The position numbers and the translations under genes are program-made. Under the pieces are notes generated by a model. That model had not been told where the DNA came from. It worked only from the letters and a program-made list of their open reading frames with translations, and did no database searches. This document shows positions 56,409 through 64,000 of a stretch of 64,000 nt of DNA, piece after piece; the stretch's first letter is position 1, and each line of letters begins with the position of its first letter. Source of the DNA: Thiorhodovibrio litoralis (GTDB lineage Bacteria > Pseudomonadota > Gammaproteobacteria > Chromatiales > Chromatiaceae). The stretch lies in NCBI RefSeq assembly GCF_033954455.1, contig NZ_CP121473.1:124001-188000 (forward strand). The letters are read 5' to 3'.

Positions 56409-57866
56409 ATGTCCGATGACAACGGCCTCGGTGATCCCGATGGTTGGGCGCGGTTGCGCTTTGCCATTATTGGTCCTTTATTGGCTGATCCTGCGCCGGC
56501 GAACGCGCTGGGCGCGCGGCTGAAGGCGCTAGCGGCCAAGTCATGGCGTCATCCGGTGACTGGGCGGGCGGTCAGTTTTAGCTTTGGGACCTTGGAGCGC
56601 TGGTATTACCTCGCACGCGATGCCCAAGACCCGGTGACCGCACTGCGCCCGCGCCGGCGCAGCGATGCCGGGGAGCAGCGCGCGCTGAGTCCGCGCCTGA
56701 TGGATGCGGTGCAAGCCCAGTACCGCGACTACCCCGGTTGGACGGTGCAGCTGCATTACGACAACCTCGCCGCCTTGTGCGCGGGCGATCAGACCCTGGG
56801 GCCGCTGCCCTCCTATGCCACCGTGCGCCGCTTCATGAAGCGCGCGGGCTTGCACCGCCGGCGTGTCCCGGCGCGCAAGACGCCGGGCGCTGAACAGGCC
56901 GCGCGGCGCCTGGAGGCCTGCGAGGTGCGCAGCTATGAAGCCCAGTATGTCCATGCCTTGTGGCATCTGGACTTTCATCATGGCTCGCGCAAAGTCCTCA
57001 CCCGGGGTGGCGTCTGGGTCAAGCCCCTGCTGCTGGCGGTCATTGACGATCACTCCCGCCTGATCTGCCATCTGCAGTGGTACCTCGATGAGACCACCGA
57101 GACCTTGGTCCATGGCCTGGGGCAGGCGTTGCACAAGCGCGGGCTGCCGCGCGCCTTGATGAGCGATAACGGCGCGGCAATGCAGGCCGAGGAGTTCACC
57201 GCCGGATTGCACGCCCTGGGCATCCTCCATGAGCCGACCCTGCCGTACAGCCCGTATCAGAACGCCAAGCAGGAGCGCTTCTGGGCCACGCTGGAAGGCC
57301 GCCTGATGGCGATGCTCAAGGACATCGCGGAGCTGAGTCTGCCTCAGCTCAACACCCTCACTCAGGCGTGGGTGGAGCAGGAGTACCACCGCAAGGTCCA
57401 CAGCGAGACTGCCGCCACGCCGCTTGCGCGTCTTCTCGATGCGCCCAACGTGGGGCGCCCCTGTCCGGACAGCGAGCAGGTCCGCGGCGCTTTTCGTTGT
57501 CGCGTCCAACGCCGTCAGCGCCGCAGCGATGGGACGCTCAGCCTGGCGGGCAAGCGCTTCGAGGTGCCGGCGCGCTTGCGTCACCTTGAGCAACTGCATA
57601 TCGCTTATGCCCGCTGGGATCTGAGTGCTGTGGACGTGGTTGATCCCCACTCGGGCGCCATCCTCTGCCGCCTCTATCCCCTCGATAAAGCCGCCAATGC
57701 CTCCGGGCAGCGTCGGCGCCTTGAGCCCGCCGGCGCACCGCCACCGCCATCACAACGCGCCACGACGCTGCCACCGTTGCTGCGCGACTTGCTCGCCGAG
57801 TATGCCGCCACCGGTCTGCCGCCGGCCTATCTGCCAAAACACGATGACCTGGAATCCAGTCGATGA
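56409..57866 (+). CDS. DDE (rve-fold) transposase
   Basis: 485 residues after GGGAGGTG. The N-terminus has an HTH (SFGTLERWYYLARDAQDPVT). The rve catalytic core carries D188 (ALWHLDFHHGSRK), D253 (ALMSDNGAAMQAEEF) and E289 (YSPYQNAKQERFWATLEG); the spacing of 35 between the last two residues is canonical for retroviral-integrase-like enzymes. A C-terminal beta domain and basic tail follow. Relationship to IS481/Mu-type transposases is inferred. Overlaps the ATPase gene by 4 bases. Confidence 0.85.
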   Translation: MSDDNGLGDPDGWARLRFAIIGPLLADPAPANALGARLKALAAKSWRHPVTGRAVSFSFGTLERWYYLARDAQDPVTALRPRRRSDAGEQRALSPRLMDAVQAQYRDYPGWTVQLHYDNLAALCAGDQTLGPLPSYATVRRFMKRAGLHRRRVPARKTPGAEQAARRLEACEVRSYEAQYVHALWHLDFHHGSRKVLTRGGVWVKPLLLAVIDDHSRLICHLQWYLDETTETLVHGLGQALHKRGLPRALMSDNGAAMQAEEFTAGLHALGILHEPTLPYSPYQNAKQERFWATLEGRLMAMLKDIAELSLPQLNTLTQAWVEQEYHRKVHSETAATPLARLLDAPNVGRPCPDSEQVRGAFRCRVQRRQRRSDGTLSLAGKRFEVPARLRHLEQLHIAYARWDLSAVDVVDPHSGAILCRLYPLDKAANASGQRRRLEPAGAPPPPSQRATTLPPLLRDLLAEYAATGLPPAYLPKHDDLESSR

Positions 57867-58714
57867 ACAAGACCCTGCTGGCCCTCTATGGACTGAAGTT
57901 CAATCCGTTCTCCCCGGAGCTGCCGACGGCGGCACTGCATCGCAGCGCGCCGGTGGAGCAGTTTTGCTGGCGCATCGAGCAGAGCCTGATCCGCGAAGGC
58001 GGTTTTGCGCTCATTCAAGGTGATCCGGGTACCGGCAAGAGTGCGGTACTGCGCCTGCTCGATGAGCGTCTGCGCCAGCTGCCCGATATCAGCGTTGGGG
58101 CGCTCACGCATCCCAGCTCGAAGGTGGCGGACTTCTACCGCGAGATGGGCGATCTGTTCGCCGTTGACCTCAAGCCCCATAACCGCTGGGGTGGCTTCAA
58201 GATCCTGCGCGAGCGCTGGCTGGCGCATCTGGAGACGACGCTGTTGCGCCCGGTGTTGCTCATCGACGAGGCGCAGGAGATGCATCCGACGGTGCTCAAT
58301 GAGCTGCGTCTGCTGACCTCCATGCAGTTCGATTCGCGCACGTTGTTGAGCGTGATCCTGGCCGGCGATGGCCGCCTGGCGACCAAGCTGCGCCGTGAGG
58401 AGTTGCTGCCGCTGGGCAGTCGTATCCGTACGCGCCTGAGTATGGAGTATGCCAGTCGCGAGGCGCTGGTCGCCTGCCTGGAGCATTTACAACACAGTGC
58501 CGGCAATGCGAGTCTGATGAGCGCAGGGCTGATGAAGACGCTCGCTGAGCATGCGTTGGGCAATTATCGCGTGCTCACGACCATGGCGGCAGAATTGCTG
58601 GCGCAGGCTGCTCGGCTCGAACGCGCGCAGCTCGATGAACAACTCTACCTTGAGGTGTTTGGTTCAGCGGCGGGCAACGCCCGCCAACGCCCGAGTGCCA
58701 GGGCGGGCGCCTGA
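57863..58714 (+). CDS. ExeA/TniB-like AAA+ ATPase
   Basis: 283 residues. N-terminal YGLKFNPFSPELPTAALHRS is typical of ExeA-family ATPases. Walker A is GDPGTGKS at residues 53-60 and Walker B is LLIDEAQEMHP. Sensor and arginine-finger regions follow: LLTSMQFDSRTLLSVILAGD and LPLGSRIRTRLSMEY. In Tn7/Tn5053-type systems such proteins select targets and activate the transposase. Coupled to the genes on both sides. Confidence 0.88.
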   Translation: MNKTLLALYGLKFNPFSPELPTAALHRSAPVEQFCWRIEQSLIREGGFALIQGDPGTGKSAVLRLLDERLRQLPDISVGALTHPSSKVADFYREMGDLFAVDLKPHNRWGGFKILRERWLAHLETTLLRPVLLIDEAQEMHPTVLNELRLLTSMQFDSRTLLSVILAGDGRLATKLRREELLPLGSRIRTRLSMEYASREALVACLEHLQHSAGNASLMSAGLMKTLAEHALGNYRVLTTMAAELLAQAARLERAQLDEQLYLEVFGSAAGNARQRPSARAGA

Positions 58715-59523
58715 TGAGCCGCTTGAGCGCTGAGCGCCCGCACCAGGCCATGACAGCGGCAAGACACACCGCCGTGATGCTTGAGGCATGGCACGACGCT
58801 GGCATCGTGCGTGCCGATTTGGCGGTGCGCACCGCCAAGGCGACGATGCTGTGGTTCCATGATCGCTCTTTGGATCAGCTTCCGTTGGGGCTGGCCAGAG
58901 CGCGCAATGTCCAACAGGCCGATATTTATATCCGTCCAGCCCGCGGCTATCCCTGGCCAATGGTGTTTCTCGATGATGTCGCACGGCCGATGGCGCAGCG
59001 CATCGCTCGGCACTATGCGGCCCTGGTGGTGCAGACTTCGACGCTCGGGGGCTGCCACCTGTGGCTACGGCTGACCCGCGCGCTCGATGAGGCGCAGCGC
59101 TGTGATGTGCAGCGTTGGCTGATCCCGCGCGTTGGCGCCGATCCGGGCTCGGTCTCCGGTGAGCACCTCGGTCGGCTCGCCGGGATGAAGAATGCCAAGC
59201 GTGGCGGGGAGTGGGTCAATGTCCTTCGGCGACCAAGCCCGCAGGAGCGCGTCTGGGATCCAACTCCGGCCTTGCCAACGATGGCTCCGGCTCCGCCGCC
59301 GGTCGTCAACTGCGCTCCACGGGCGCGCTTATCCACCGGTGATCCGTCCGAATCTGCCCGCGAATGGGGCTGGGTCTGCGGCGCTCTTGAGGCCGGCCTT
59401 GCACCGACCACGGTCTACCAACGCTTGCTCGAGCGCGCGTCCCCGCGTCGCGGAGCCGATGCCGAGCGCTATGCCCGCTACACCCTCGCTCGCGCCATTC
59501 GCCAGAGCGCTAGAGGCAACTGA
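58714..59523 (+). CDS. RepB-type primase-like (archaeo-eukaryotic primase fold) protein
   Basis: 269 residues. Motifs resemble the RepB/AEP primase fold: a metal-site stretch RPARGYPWPMVFLDDV at residues 75-90, QTSTLGGCHLWLRLTRAL for the nucleotide-binding beta strand, and GADPGSVSGEHLGRLAGMKN with the basic NAKRGGEWVNVL after it. The C-terminal third is Pro-rich and then helical. The start overlaps the ATPase stop by one base, so it belongs to the transposition operon. A primase in a cut-and-paste transposon is unexpected. Activity needs biochemical proof; the fold call is from motif pattern only. Confidence 0.6.
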   Translation: MSRLSAERPHQAMTAARHTAVMLEAWHDAGIVRADLAVRTAKATMLWFHDRSLDQLPLGLARARNVQQADIYIRPARGYPWPMVFLDDVARPMAQRIARHYAALVVQTSTLGGCHLWLRLTRALDEAQRCDVQRWLIPRVGADPGSVSGEHLGRLAGMKNAKRGGEWVNVLRRPSPQERVWDPTPALPTMAPAPPPVVNCAPRARLSTGDPSESAREWGWVCGALEAGLAPTTVYQRLLERASPRRGADAERYARYTLARAIRQSARGN

Positions 59524-59622
59524 ACCCGCTGCGTCTCTCCCCCCTCAGGGGGGGAGCGTGGTTCACGATTCCGGCTTCCCGCTGTCGGCCAGTAACGGCC
59601 CCCGTGATCCCACACGCATTCC

Positions 59623-60201
59623 ATGTCCTTCAAATGGCTTGGAAATGGGTCCCGCAATTATCGTGATTACGCTCACAAGACTCTGTTCACGCTCCTCGCC
59701 GTCACTGGACTGCGGCCGGCAGAAGCCTACGCATTGTGCCGTGATGACATCACCCACGACGGATTAACCATCCGTAAGACCAAGTTCGGAAAATCCCGCT
59801 TGGTCCCGATCCACGAATCCACCCGTTGCGCCTTGGCGCACTATCTGGAGCAGCGCGCACGGGTCGGCTGGAATGACGCGCATGTGTTCGTGTCTTTAGC
59901 CGGACGCCCTCTCTCTGCGTGCCTCGTCTCGCGCCTCTTCAGGCAACTCCTGCAGACAGCTGGACTGCCGGAGCGCCCCGGACGACCGCGCGTTCACGAT
60001 CTTCGTCATCGGTTTGCCACCCGTGCGCTGGAGGCCTGTTCCGGATCCCGCGAGCATATTGGTGCTCATATGCTCGCGCTGACAACTTACCTTGGGCATG
60101 CCCATGTCGGAAGTACCTACTGGTATCTCGAAAGTACCCCGCAATTGATGACCGACATCGCCGCTCGCTGCGAGGACTTTGTCTGGGGAGAACCATCATG
60201 A
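59623..60201 (+). pseudogene. C-terminal catalytic part of a tyrosine recombinase (RitB-like)
   Basis: Begins inside the catalytic domain: FTLLAVTGLRPAEAYALCRD supplies the first Arg, then RPRVHDLRHRFATRALEACS (H-x-x-R), LTTYLGHAHVGSTYWYLEST with the His and the Tyr nucleophile. The N-terminal domain is missing; an in-frame stop lies at 59605-59607. It overlaps the next gene by 4 bases, which is normal for the recombinase operon. Probably inactive alone. Confidence 0.8.
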
Positions 60202-61187
60202 CGGCGATTGCTCCGCACATCACGGCGTTCTTGCGCGAGCGCCTTCCCCAGCAGCGCGGCGCCAGTGAGCACACCTGTCAGAGTTACGCATACGCCTTCC
60301 AACTCCTGTTCCTCTACGCGAGCGAACGCTTCCACGTGAAGCCCTCCGCGCTGACGCTCGAGCAGCTCGACGCTCCGCTCATCATGGATTTCCTCGAACA
60401 GCTCGAGACGAAGCGAGGCAACACGGCCAGCACCCGAAACGCGCGATTGGCTGCCATCAAATCCTTTATGCGATTCTGTGAGTATCGCGAGCCCGCCGTC
60501 CTTGAGCAGAGCCGCTGCATTCTCGCCGTTCCGTTCAAACGCACCGACGTTACGCTGATCGACCACCTGAACATCGCCGAGATGGAGGCGGTCCTCAACG
60601 CCCCGGACCTGAAGGTGCGCGACGGCCTACGCGACCGGGCCATGTTGCACCTGTGCTTCTCGGCAGGATTGCGGGTGTCAGAGTTGGTGAGCTTGCCCTT
60701 AGCCGCGCTGGACCTGCAGTCATCACCCAGTATCCGTGTCCAAGGCAAAGGGCGGCGCGAGCGCTGCCTGCCTCTGTGGAAACACGCCGCCACCGATCTT
60801 CGGGCCTGGTTGGCGGTCCGCGGCGAGGCGTTCGCACCGGAGCTGTTCCTCAACGCGCGCAGCCAACCGATGACCCGTTCCGGGTTCGAGTACATTCTGC
60901 GCAAGCATGTGCGCACCGCCTGCGAGCATTGTCCATCGTTGAAGGGCAAGCGGGTCTCTCCACACGTCCTGAGGCATACCTGCGCAATGATGATCCTGCA
61001 GGCCACCGGAGACCTGCGGAAAGTCTCATTGTGGTTGGGTCACGCGGACATGCAAACGACGGAGGTGTATGTGCGTGCCGATCCGACCGATAAACTTGAA
61101 GCGATCACAGCCATCACACCGCCAGATCTAAAAAGAGGGCGATTCCGAATGCCCGACAAACTAATTGCATCTCTGCAGCGGAGCTGA
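60198..61187 (+). CDS. Complete tyrosine recombinase (RitC-like)
   Basis: 329 residues from ATG 60198. Core-binding domain at about 1-120 (ITAFLRERLPQQRGASEHTC, then QLETKRGNTASTRNARLAAI). The catalytic domain has LCFSAGLRVSELVSLPLAAL (Arg), VQGKGRRERCLPLW (Lys), SPHVLRHTCAMMILQATGDL (H-x-x-R), SLWLGHADMQTTEVYVRADP (His and Tyr). Full length and intact. The 60 bases after its stop lead into the right terminal repeat of the element. Confidence 0.9.
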   Translation: MTAIAPHITAFLRERLPQQRGASEHTCQSYAYAFQLLFLYASERFHVKPSALTLEQLDAPLIMDFLEQLETKRGNTASTRNARLAAIKSFMRFCEYREPAVLEQSRCILAVPFKRTDVTLIDHLNIAEMEAVLNAPDLKVRDGLRDRAMLHLCFSAGLRVSELVSLPLAALDLQSSPSIRVQGKGRRERCLPLWKHAATDLRAWLAVRGEAFAPELFLNARSQPMTRSGFEYILRKHVRTACEHCPSLKGKRVSPHVLRHTCAMMILQATGDLRKVSLWLGHADMQTTEVYVRADPTDKLEAITAITPPDLKRGRFRMPDKLIASLQRS

Positions 61188-61248
61188 TTATGCGGAGTCA
61201 TCGGAGCCAGCTCTGGCTTCCGGGGCCGGCTCCGAACTCTGCGACTGC

Positions 61249-61278
61249 GCATAACCATCTACTCTGCATAAAGCCCTT
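61249..61278. repeat. Right 30-bp terminal inverted repeat of the RIT-like element
   Basis: Perfect inverse complement of 46749-46778, beginning GCATAACCATCTACTCTGCA on the plus strand. The last 9 bases (61270-61278, AAAGCCCTT) belong to the IS91 transposase reading frame. Confidence 0.92.
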
Positions 61279-62142
61279 GGGCAAGACATGCTGTAGGATC
61301 AGGGCAAGAAACTGCGCCCCCGGGAGGGTTCGGTATTCAAAGCGCTGGCGTTTGGCGTGGCGGTAGCGAAAAGTCACCTGGCCGTTCTCGCAGGCGATGA
61401 TGTCTTGCTCGCGAATCACCCCGCGATAGAGATAGCGCCCCAGATAGACCAACGCCTTCTCCCCGCGGCCGACACGCTTGCAATCGACCACCCAGGGGCT
61501 TGGCACAGCGCTGGGCAGCGCCAATCCCTCGGCGGCGATGGCTTCCAGTAGCTTGGCGCGAAATACCGTTGCCAGCGCCTTGTGACTGAACAAATACCCG
61601 CGCTTGCCGGATTTGGTCCGCCACCGCTTCTTGGCCACATCGATCGCCGCCGCCGGCATCACCAGATGCACATGGGGATGAAAATCCAGCCGGCGTGAAT
61701 GGGTATGGAGCACCGCAATCGCCCCGGCATCGCCCTGCAATTGCTTGTCATTGCGTGCGAATGTCTGCACCGTCTCCCAACTGGCGCGGATGAGGTGATC
61801 GTAGAGAACACGCTGGTTGGCCCACACCAGAGAACGCAGTTGCTCAGGCACCGTAAAGGTCAGCAAAAAGTAGGTCGCCGGTACCTGCTTGGCCAGTTGG
61901 CGCTCCAGCCACTGCTGGCTCTCATGGTGCTGGCAGTGCGGACAAGCGCGATGTCCGCAGGAATGCGGGATGAACTCGGTCTGCCCACAGGCGTTGCACT
62001 GGGCCTGCATGCGTGGACTGGCCGAGGTGCGGCAGTTTTTCAGCACATCCAAGGCCAGACGCTGACTGGGCAAGATGCGCTCGGCGTCCTGTTGCAGATA
62101 CTCCGACTCGAAGGTGCGAATAATCGAGGAGAGCAAGATCAT
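61270..62142 (-). pseudogene. N-terminal part of the split IS91-family transposase
   Basis: 291 codons. The zinc-binding head is CRTSASPRMQAQCNACGQTE and HSCGHRACPHCQHHESQQWL. The HUH motif is RRLDFHPHVHLVMPAAAI (His-Val-His). The catalytic tyrosine region is EKALVYLGRYLYRGVIREQD. It ends in VLPKGF at the insertion point; the tail is at 46485-46730. ATG 62142 overlaps the stop of the recombinase gene upstream. IS91 elements transpose by single-strand rolling-circle transfer. Confidence 0.92.
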
Positions 62143-63046
62143 TTCACGCTCCTCCAGTCAATGGAGAAGCCGCCGATCAAGGCATTGATGGCCTGCTCGG
62201 CGCGCTCGCTGGTGTGGCGCGTGAGGTGGGTATAACGGGCGGTGGTGAGAATGGAGTGATGGCCGAGGATGCTCTGGACTTCGCGCAGATCGACACCGGC
62301 TTCGATTAGATGGGTAGCATAGCTATGGCGAAGGCTATGGGGCGTGATCTTTTTTTAATCCCGCAGGCGCTGACAACTTTACCCAAGGTGACTTGCACGC
62401 CACCGCGATCCAGCGGAGTCTTGGCCGAGCCAGCCCCTGTCAGACCGCCCTGGCGGTTGGGAAACAGCAGCGAGGGATGGCGGTGCAGGCTCCAGAATCG
62501 GCGCAGCACCTGCAAGGTTGTCTCCGGCAGCGGCACCAGACGATCCTTGCGACCCTTGGCATCGCGGATATGCACCCGCCGGCGAGCGGCATCGATATCA
62601 GCCACCGTCAGGCGTAGACCTTCACCGAGACGCAGACCGAGGCTGTAGAGGGTGAAGAAAAACACCCGATAGCTCAGCACCCGGGTTGCCTGCATCACGC
62701 GCTGGGCTTCCTCGACGGTGAGAATATCGGGCAGACGCTGACCGCGCGGTGGCTTGATCAGATCGACATGCACCCAGGGCTTGTGCAGCACATGGGTGTA
62801 GAAAAACTTCAGACCGTAGAGATCGAGTTTCACCGCGCTCCAGGAGTGCGTGTCGAGCAACGCGGTGAAATAATCGAGCAGCTGCGCCTCGCTGAGATCC
62901 TCAAGGCAGCCATCGAAGGCCGCGCCAATACGCCGCACGCCACGCGAATAGGCGTCGATGGTCTTGGGCCGCAGGCCCTTGAGTCGCAAGTGCTTGAGAT
63001 GCGCCGCGTACTGGCGCGTGAACTGCTCCTGACAGGTTGTTGACAT
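62139..63046 (-). CDS. Tyrosine recombinase of the IS91-type element, -1 frameshift at A7
   Basis: The first frame (63046 to about 62350) has the core-binding domain ([20 protein letters not shown]) and [20 protein letters not shown] with the first Arg. At AAAAAAAG (62350-62356 on the plus strand as T7) the frame must slip by -1 to continue as [40 protein letters not shown], ending FSIDWRSVK at 62139. Without the slip it ends after MLPI near 62306 and lacks the H-x-x-R, His and Tyr residues. The A7-G tract contains the slippery heptamer A-AAA-AAG. Coupled to the transposase by an ATGA overlap. Confidence 0.82.
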
Positions 63047-63201
63047 GTGGGTATCACCTCATGGTCGTTGACAGACAACCCCTCCAACGCGAGGGCGTGA
63101 GGTGATATTGTAAGCCGGGACTCGCCGCCGGGGTCTCCGCGAAGCGGCTCCGTCCAACAACGAAATCACGATGAAAGCATGCGCTTGGCGTTTGATGCCA
63201 G
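63047..63201. other. Right flank of the IS91-type element
   Basis: 155 bases upstream of the recombinase gene with no reading frame. It holds GGCTCCGTCCAACAACG (63147-63163), the inverse relative of 46257-46269. The boundary between element and host cluster should lie here. Confidence 0.4.
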
Positions 63202-64000
63202 TCACTTGTAATCCCTCTTACGTCGACTCATCAGCTGTCTGAAAAGCACGTCGAATGCCCTGGCGCTCGCTGCGCGCGAGAAGTGGATTGTGGCGTGATG
63301 GTATGCCTTGTTGGCCAAACATTTTGCGAGCGAAGGTTCGGTTGTCAGTCGATGTACTGCGGCGGCAATCTGATCTGGTGCGCGCTCGTCGACCAGCAAA
63401 CCCGTATGCTCGTGTATGACGGCATCGGGGATGCCGCCAAGGCGGCTGGCGATGACGGGGAGACGCGCCATCATGGCCTCAATGAAGGTTAACCCCTGGG
63501 CCTCGACCCAGCCGTTGGCGGCAGTGCGCGATGGGCCAACAAAGATGTCAGCGGCATTGAGCCAAACGGGGATCTCGGCTGGGTCGATCCAGCCGGCAAA
63601 GTGCACTTGGTCGCGGACAGAGTGTACTGCGGCGAATTGTTCGAGTGCTTGTCGTTCGGGGCCATCGCCAAGGATGAGTGAGCGAATGTTGGGGTAGTCC
63701 GCTCGGAGCTGGGCGGTCGCTTGAATCAAATCCGCCGCGCCCTTTTCCTCGATCAACCGACCGACAAAAATCAGCAGCGGCCCTGCCCCACACCGGTAGC
63801 GTGCGCGAACTTCCTGACTGCGCTGGCATTGTCCGCTATCAAGTGGCTCGCTAGTCACGCCCATGGGGATGCGCTCAAGGCGAAGCGGTTTGGGGGCCAA
63901 CGCGCGTACGCCCTGTTCGGTAAAGGCACTGTTGACGGTGACGGCGTCAGCACGGTTTAGGACGAAGCGCTTGAAGCGCTGCATCAGCGGTGAACGCAGG
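63202..64000 (-). CDS. GT4-type glycosyltransferase, 5' end beyond the window
   Basis: The frame is open through the right edge (LRSPLMQRFKRFVLNRADAV), so the N-terminal domain is missing from the window. The GT-B C-terminal domain is complete: LLIFVGRLIEEKGAADLIQA, SLILGDGPERQALEQFAA and EAQGLTFIEAMMARLPVIAS with the donor-binding E-x7-E region. Probably another O-antigen glycosyltransferase, on the opposite strand to the cluster left of the IS91-type element. Confidence 0.88.
   Translation of the reverse strand, partial: LRSPLMQRFKRFVLNRADAVTVNSAFTEQGVRALAPKPLRLERIPMGVTSEPLDSGQCQRSQEVRARYRCGAGPLLIFVGRLIEEKGAADLIQATAQLRADYPNIRSLILGDGPERQALEQFAAVHSVRDQVHFAGWIDPAEIPVWLNAADIFVGPSRTAANGWVEAQGLTFIEAMMARLPVIASRLGGIPDAVIHEHTGLLVDERAPDQIAAAVHRLTTEPSLAKCLANKAYHHATIHFSRAASARAFDVLFRQLMSRRKRDYK

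Larger units (their letters stand above)
55606..59590 (+). mobile_element. Transposon-like unit: zinc ribbon, DDE transposase, AAA+ ATPase, primase-like protein
   Basis: Four plus-strand genes, the last three joined by 1-4 base overlaps. Its left end truncates istB and its right end abuts a truncated recombinase, so it is a separate insertion. The left border has GCGGGAATCGG near 55620 and the right border, inversely, GCGGGAAGCCGG near 59582; these are candidate terminal repeats but imperfect. No target duplication can be checked, because both neighbours are broken ends of different elements. Boundaries are estimates within about 20 bases. Confidence 0.6.
46731..61269. mobile_element. 14.5-kb RIT-like (three tyrosine recombinase) element, internally decayed and invaded
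   Basis: The insert splits an IS91 transposase and is bounded by a perfect inverted repeat. It carries an N-terminal recombinase fragment at the left, and at the right a C-terminal recombinase fragment plus a complete tyrosine recombinase, all on the plus strand. Three tandem tyrosine recombinases between inverted repeats is the layout known as RIT (recombinase in trio) elements. The middle is replaced by a chain of other elements: an IS66 end, IS21, a full IS66, a serine recombinase cassette and a DDE/AAA+/primase unit. The name RIT is inferred from gene order and ends. Confidence 0.7.

Noticed and set aside
58714-59523. Plasmid replication initiator
   Set aside because: The primase-like gene is coupled to a transposase and an ATPase, with no iterons or partition genes nearby.

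Overview
The window is a GC-rich gammaproteobacterial chromosome segment. The gene types (lutABC, bamD, rluD, pgeF, glnB, sucCD, a PilS-type kinase), the heavy load of toxin-antitoxin modules and insertion elements, and the accessory sugar genes fit a purple sulfur bacterium or relative (Chromatiales). That placement is inference; no rRNA or photosynthesis gene is present to fix it.

Layout. (1) 0.2-9.0 kb: lactate-utilisation operon lutABC, then an AraC-family regulator divergent from three exported DUF1254/DUF1214 proteins, the first with a 3' frameshift. (2) 9.2-14.7 kb: an EAL-domain fragment, an ISAzo13-type transposase, an orphan class I DAHP synthase, and a hybrid sensor kinase whose receiver domain is put out of frame by a 12-base G/C homopolymer. 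(3) 14.9-22.3 kb: core genes pgeF, rluD, bamD, glnB, sucD, sucC and a pilS-like kinase without pilR. (4) 22.4-30.1 kb: an accessory island with MazEF, a RelE-type pair, BrnTA, UPF0175/DUF3368, a lone HicB, decayed Uma2 and DUF2887 genes, a deleted group II intron, and wlbA/wlbB for a UDP-2,3-diacetamido-uronic acid. (5) 30.2-46.2 kb: an O-antigen cluster. rfbF-rfbG-rfbH make CDP-3,6-dideoxyhexose precursors, followed by an RmlC-like epimerase, a reductase, and an AT-rich block with a glycosyltransferase and a Wzx-like flippase, then an acyltransferase, an epimerase and two GT4 transferases. An IS4-type element with a DruA-like gene has inserted exactly at the rfbF start codon, and a PemK/MazF-type toxin is fused in frame to RfbH. 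A complete group II intron lies inside this cluster.

(6) 46.2-63.2 kb: a stack of nested mobile elements. An IS91-family element (tyrosine recombinase plus HUH transposase) is split by a 14.5-kb insert bounded by a perfect 30-bp inverted repeat. The insert carries remnants of a three-recombinase (RIT-like) element. Inside it are a 121-bp IS66 end, an IS21 element whose istA is broken by a complete IS66 and by a serine-recombinase cassette, and a transposon-like unit encoding a zinc-ribbon protein, a DDE transposase, an AAA+ ATPase and a RepB-type primase-like protein. Conceptual removal of the inserts restores continuous reading frames for istA and the IS91 transposase. (7) 63.2-64 kb: a further GT4 glycosyltransferase runs off the right edge.

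The most unusual items are the toxin-RfbH fusion, the IS insertion whose target duplication regenerates the rfbF start codon, the DDE/AAA+/primase transposon, and the nested stack itself. Frameshifts are inferred from one sequence and several lie in homopolymers, so sequencing error cannot be excluded.
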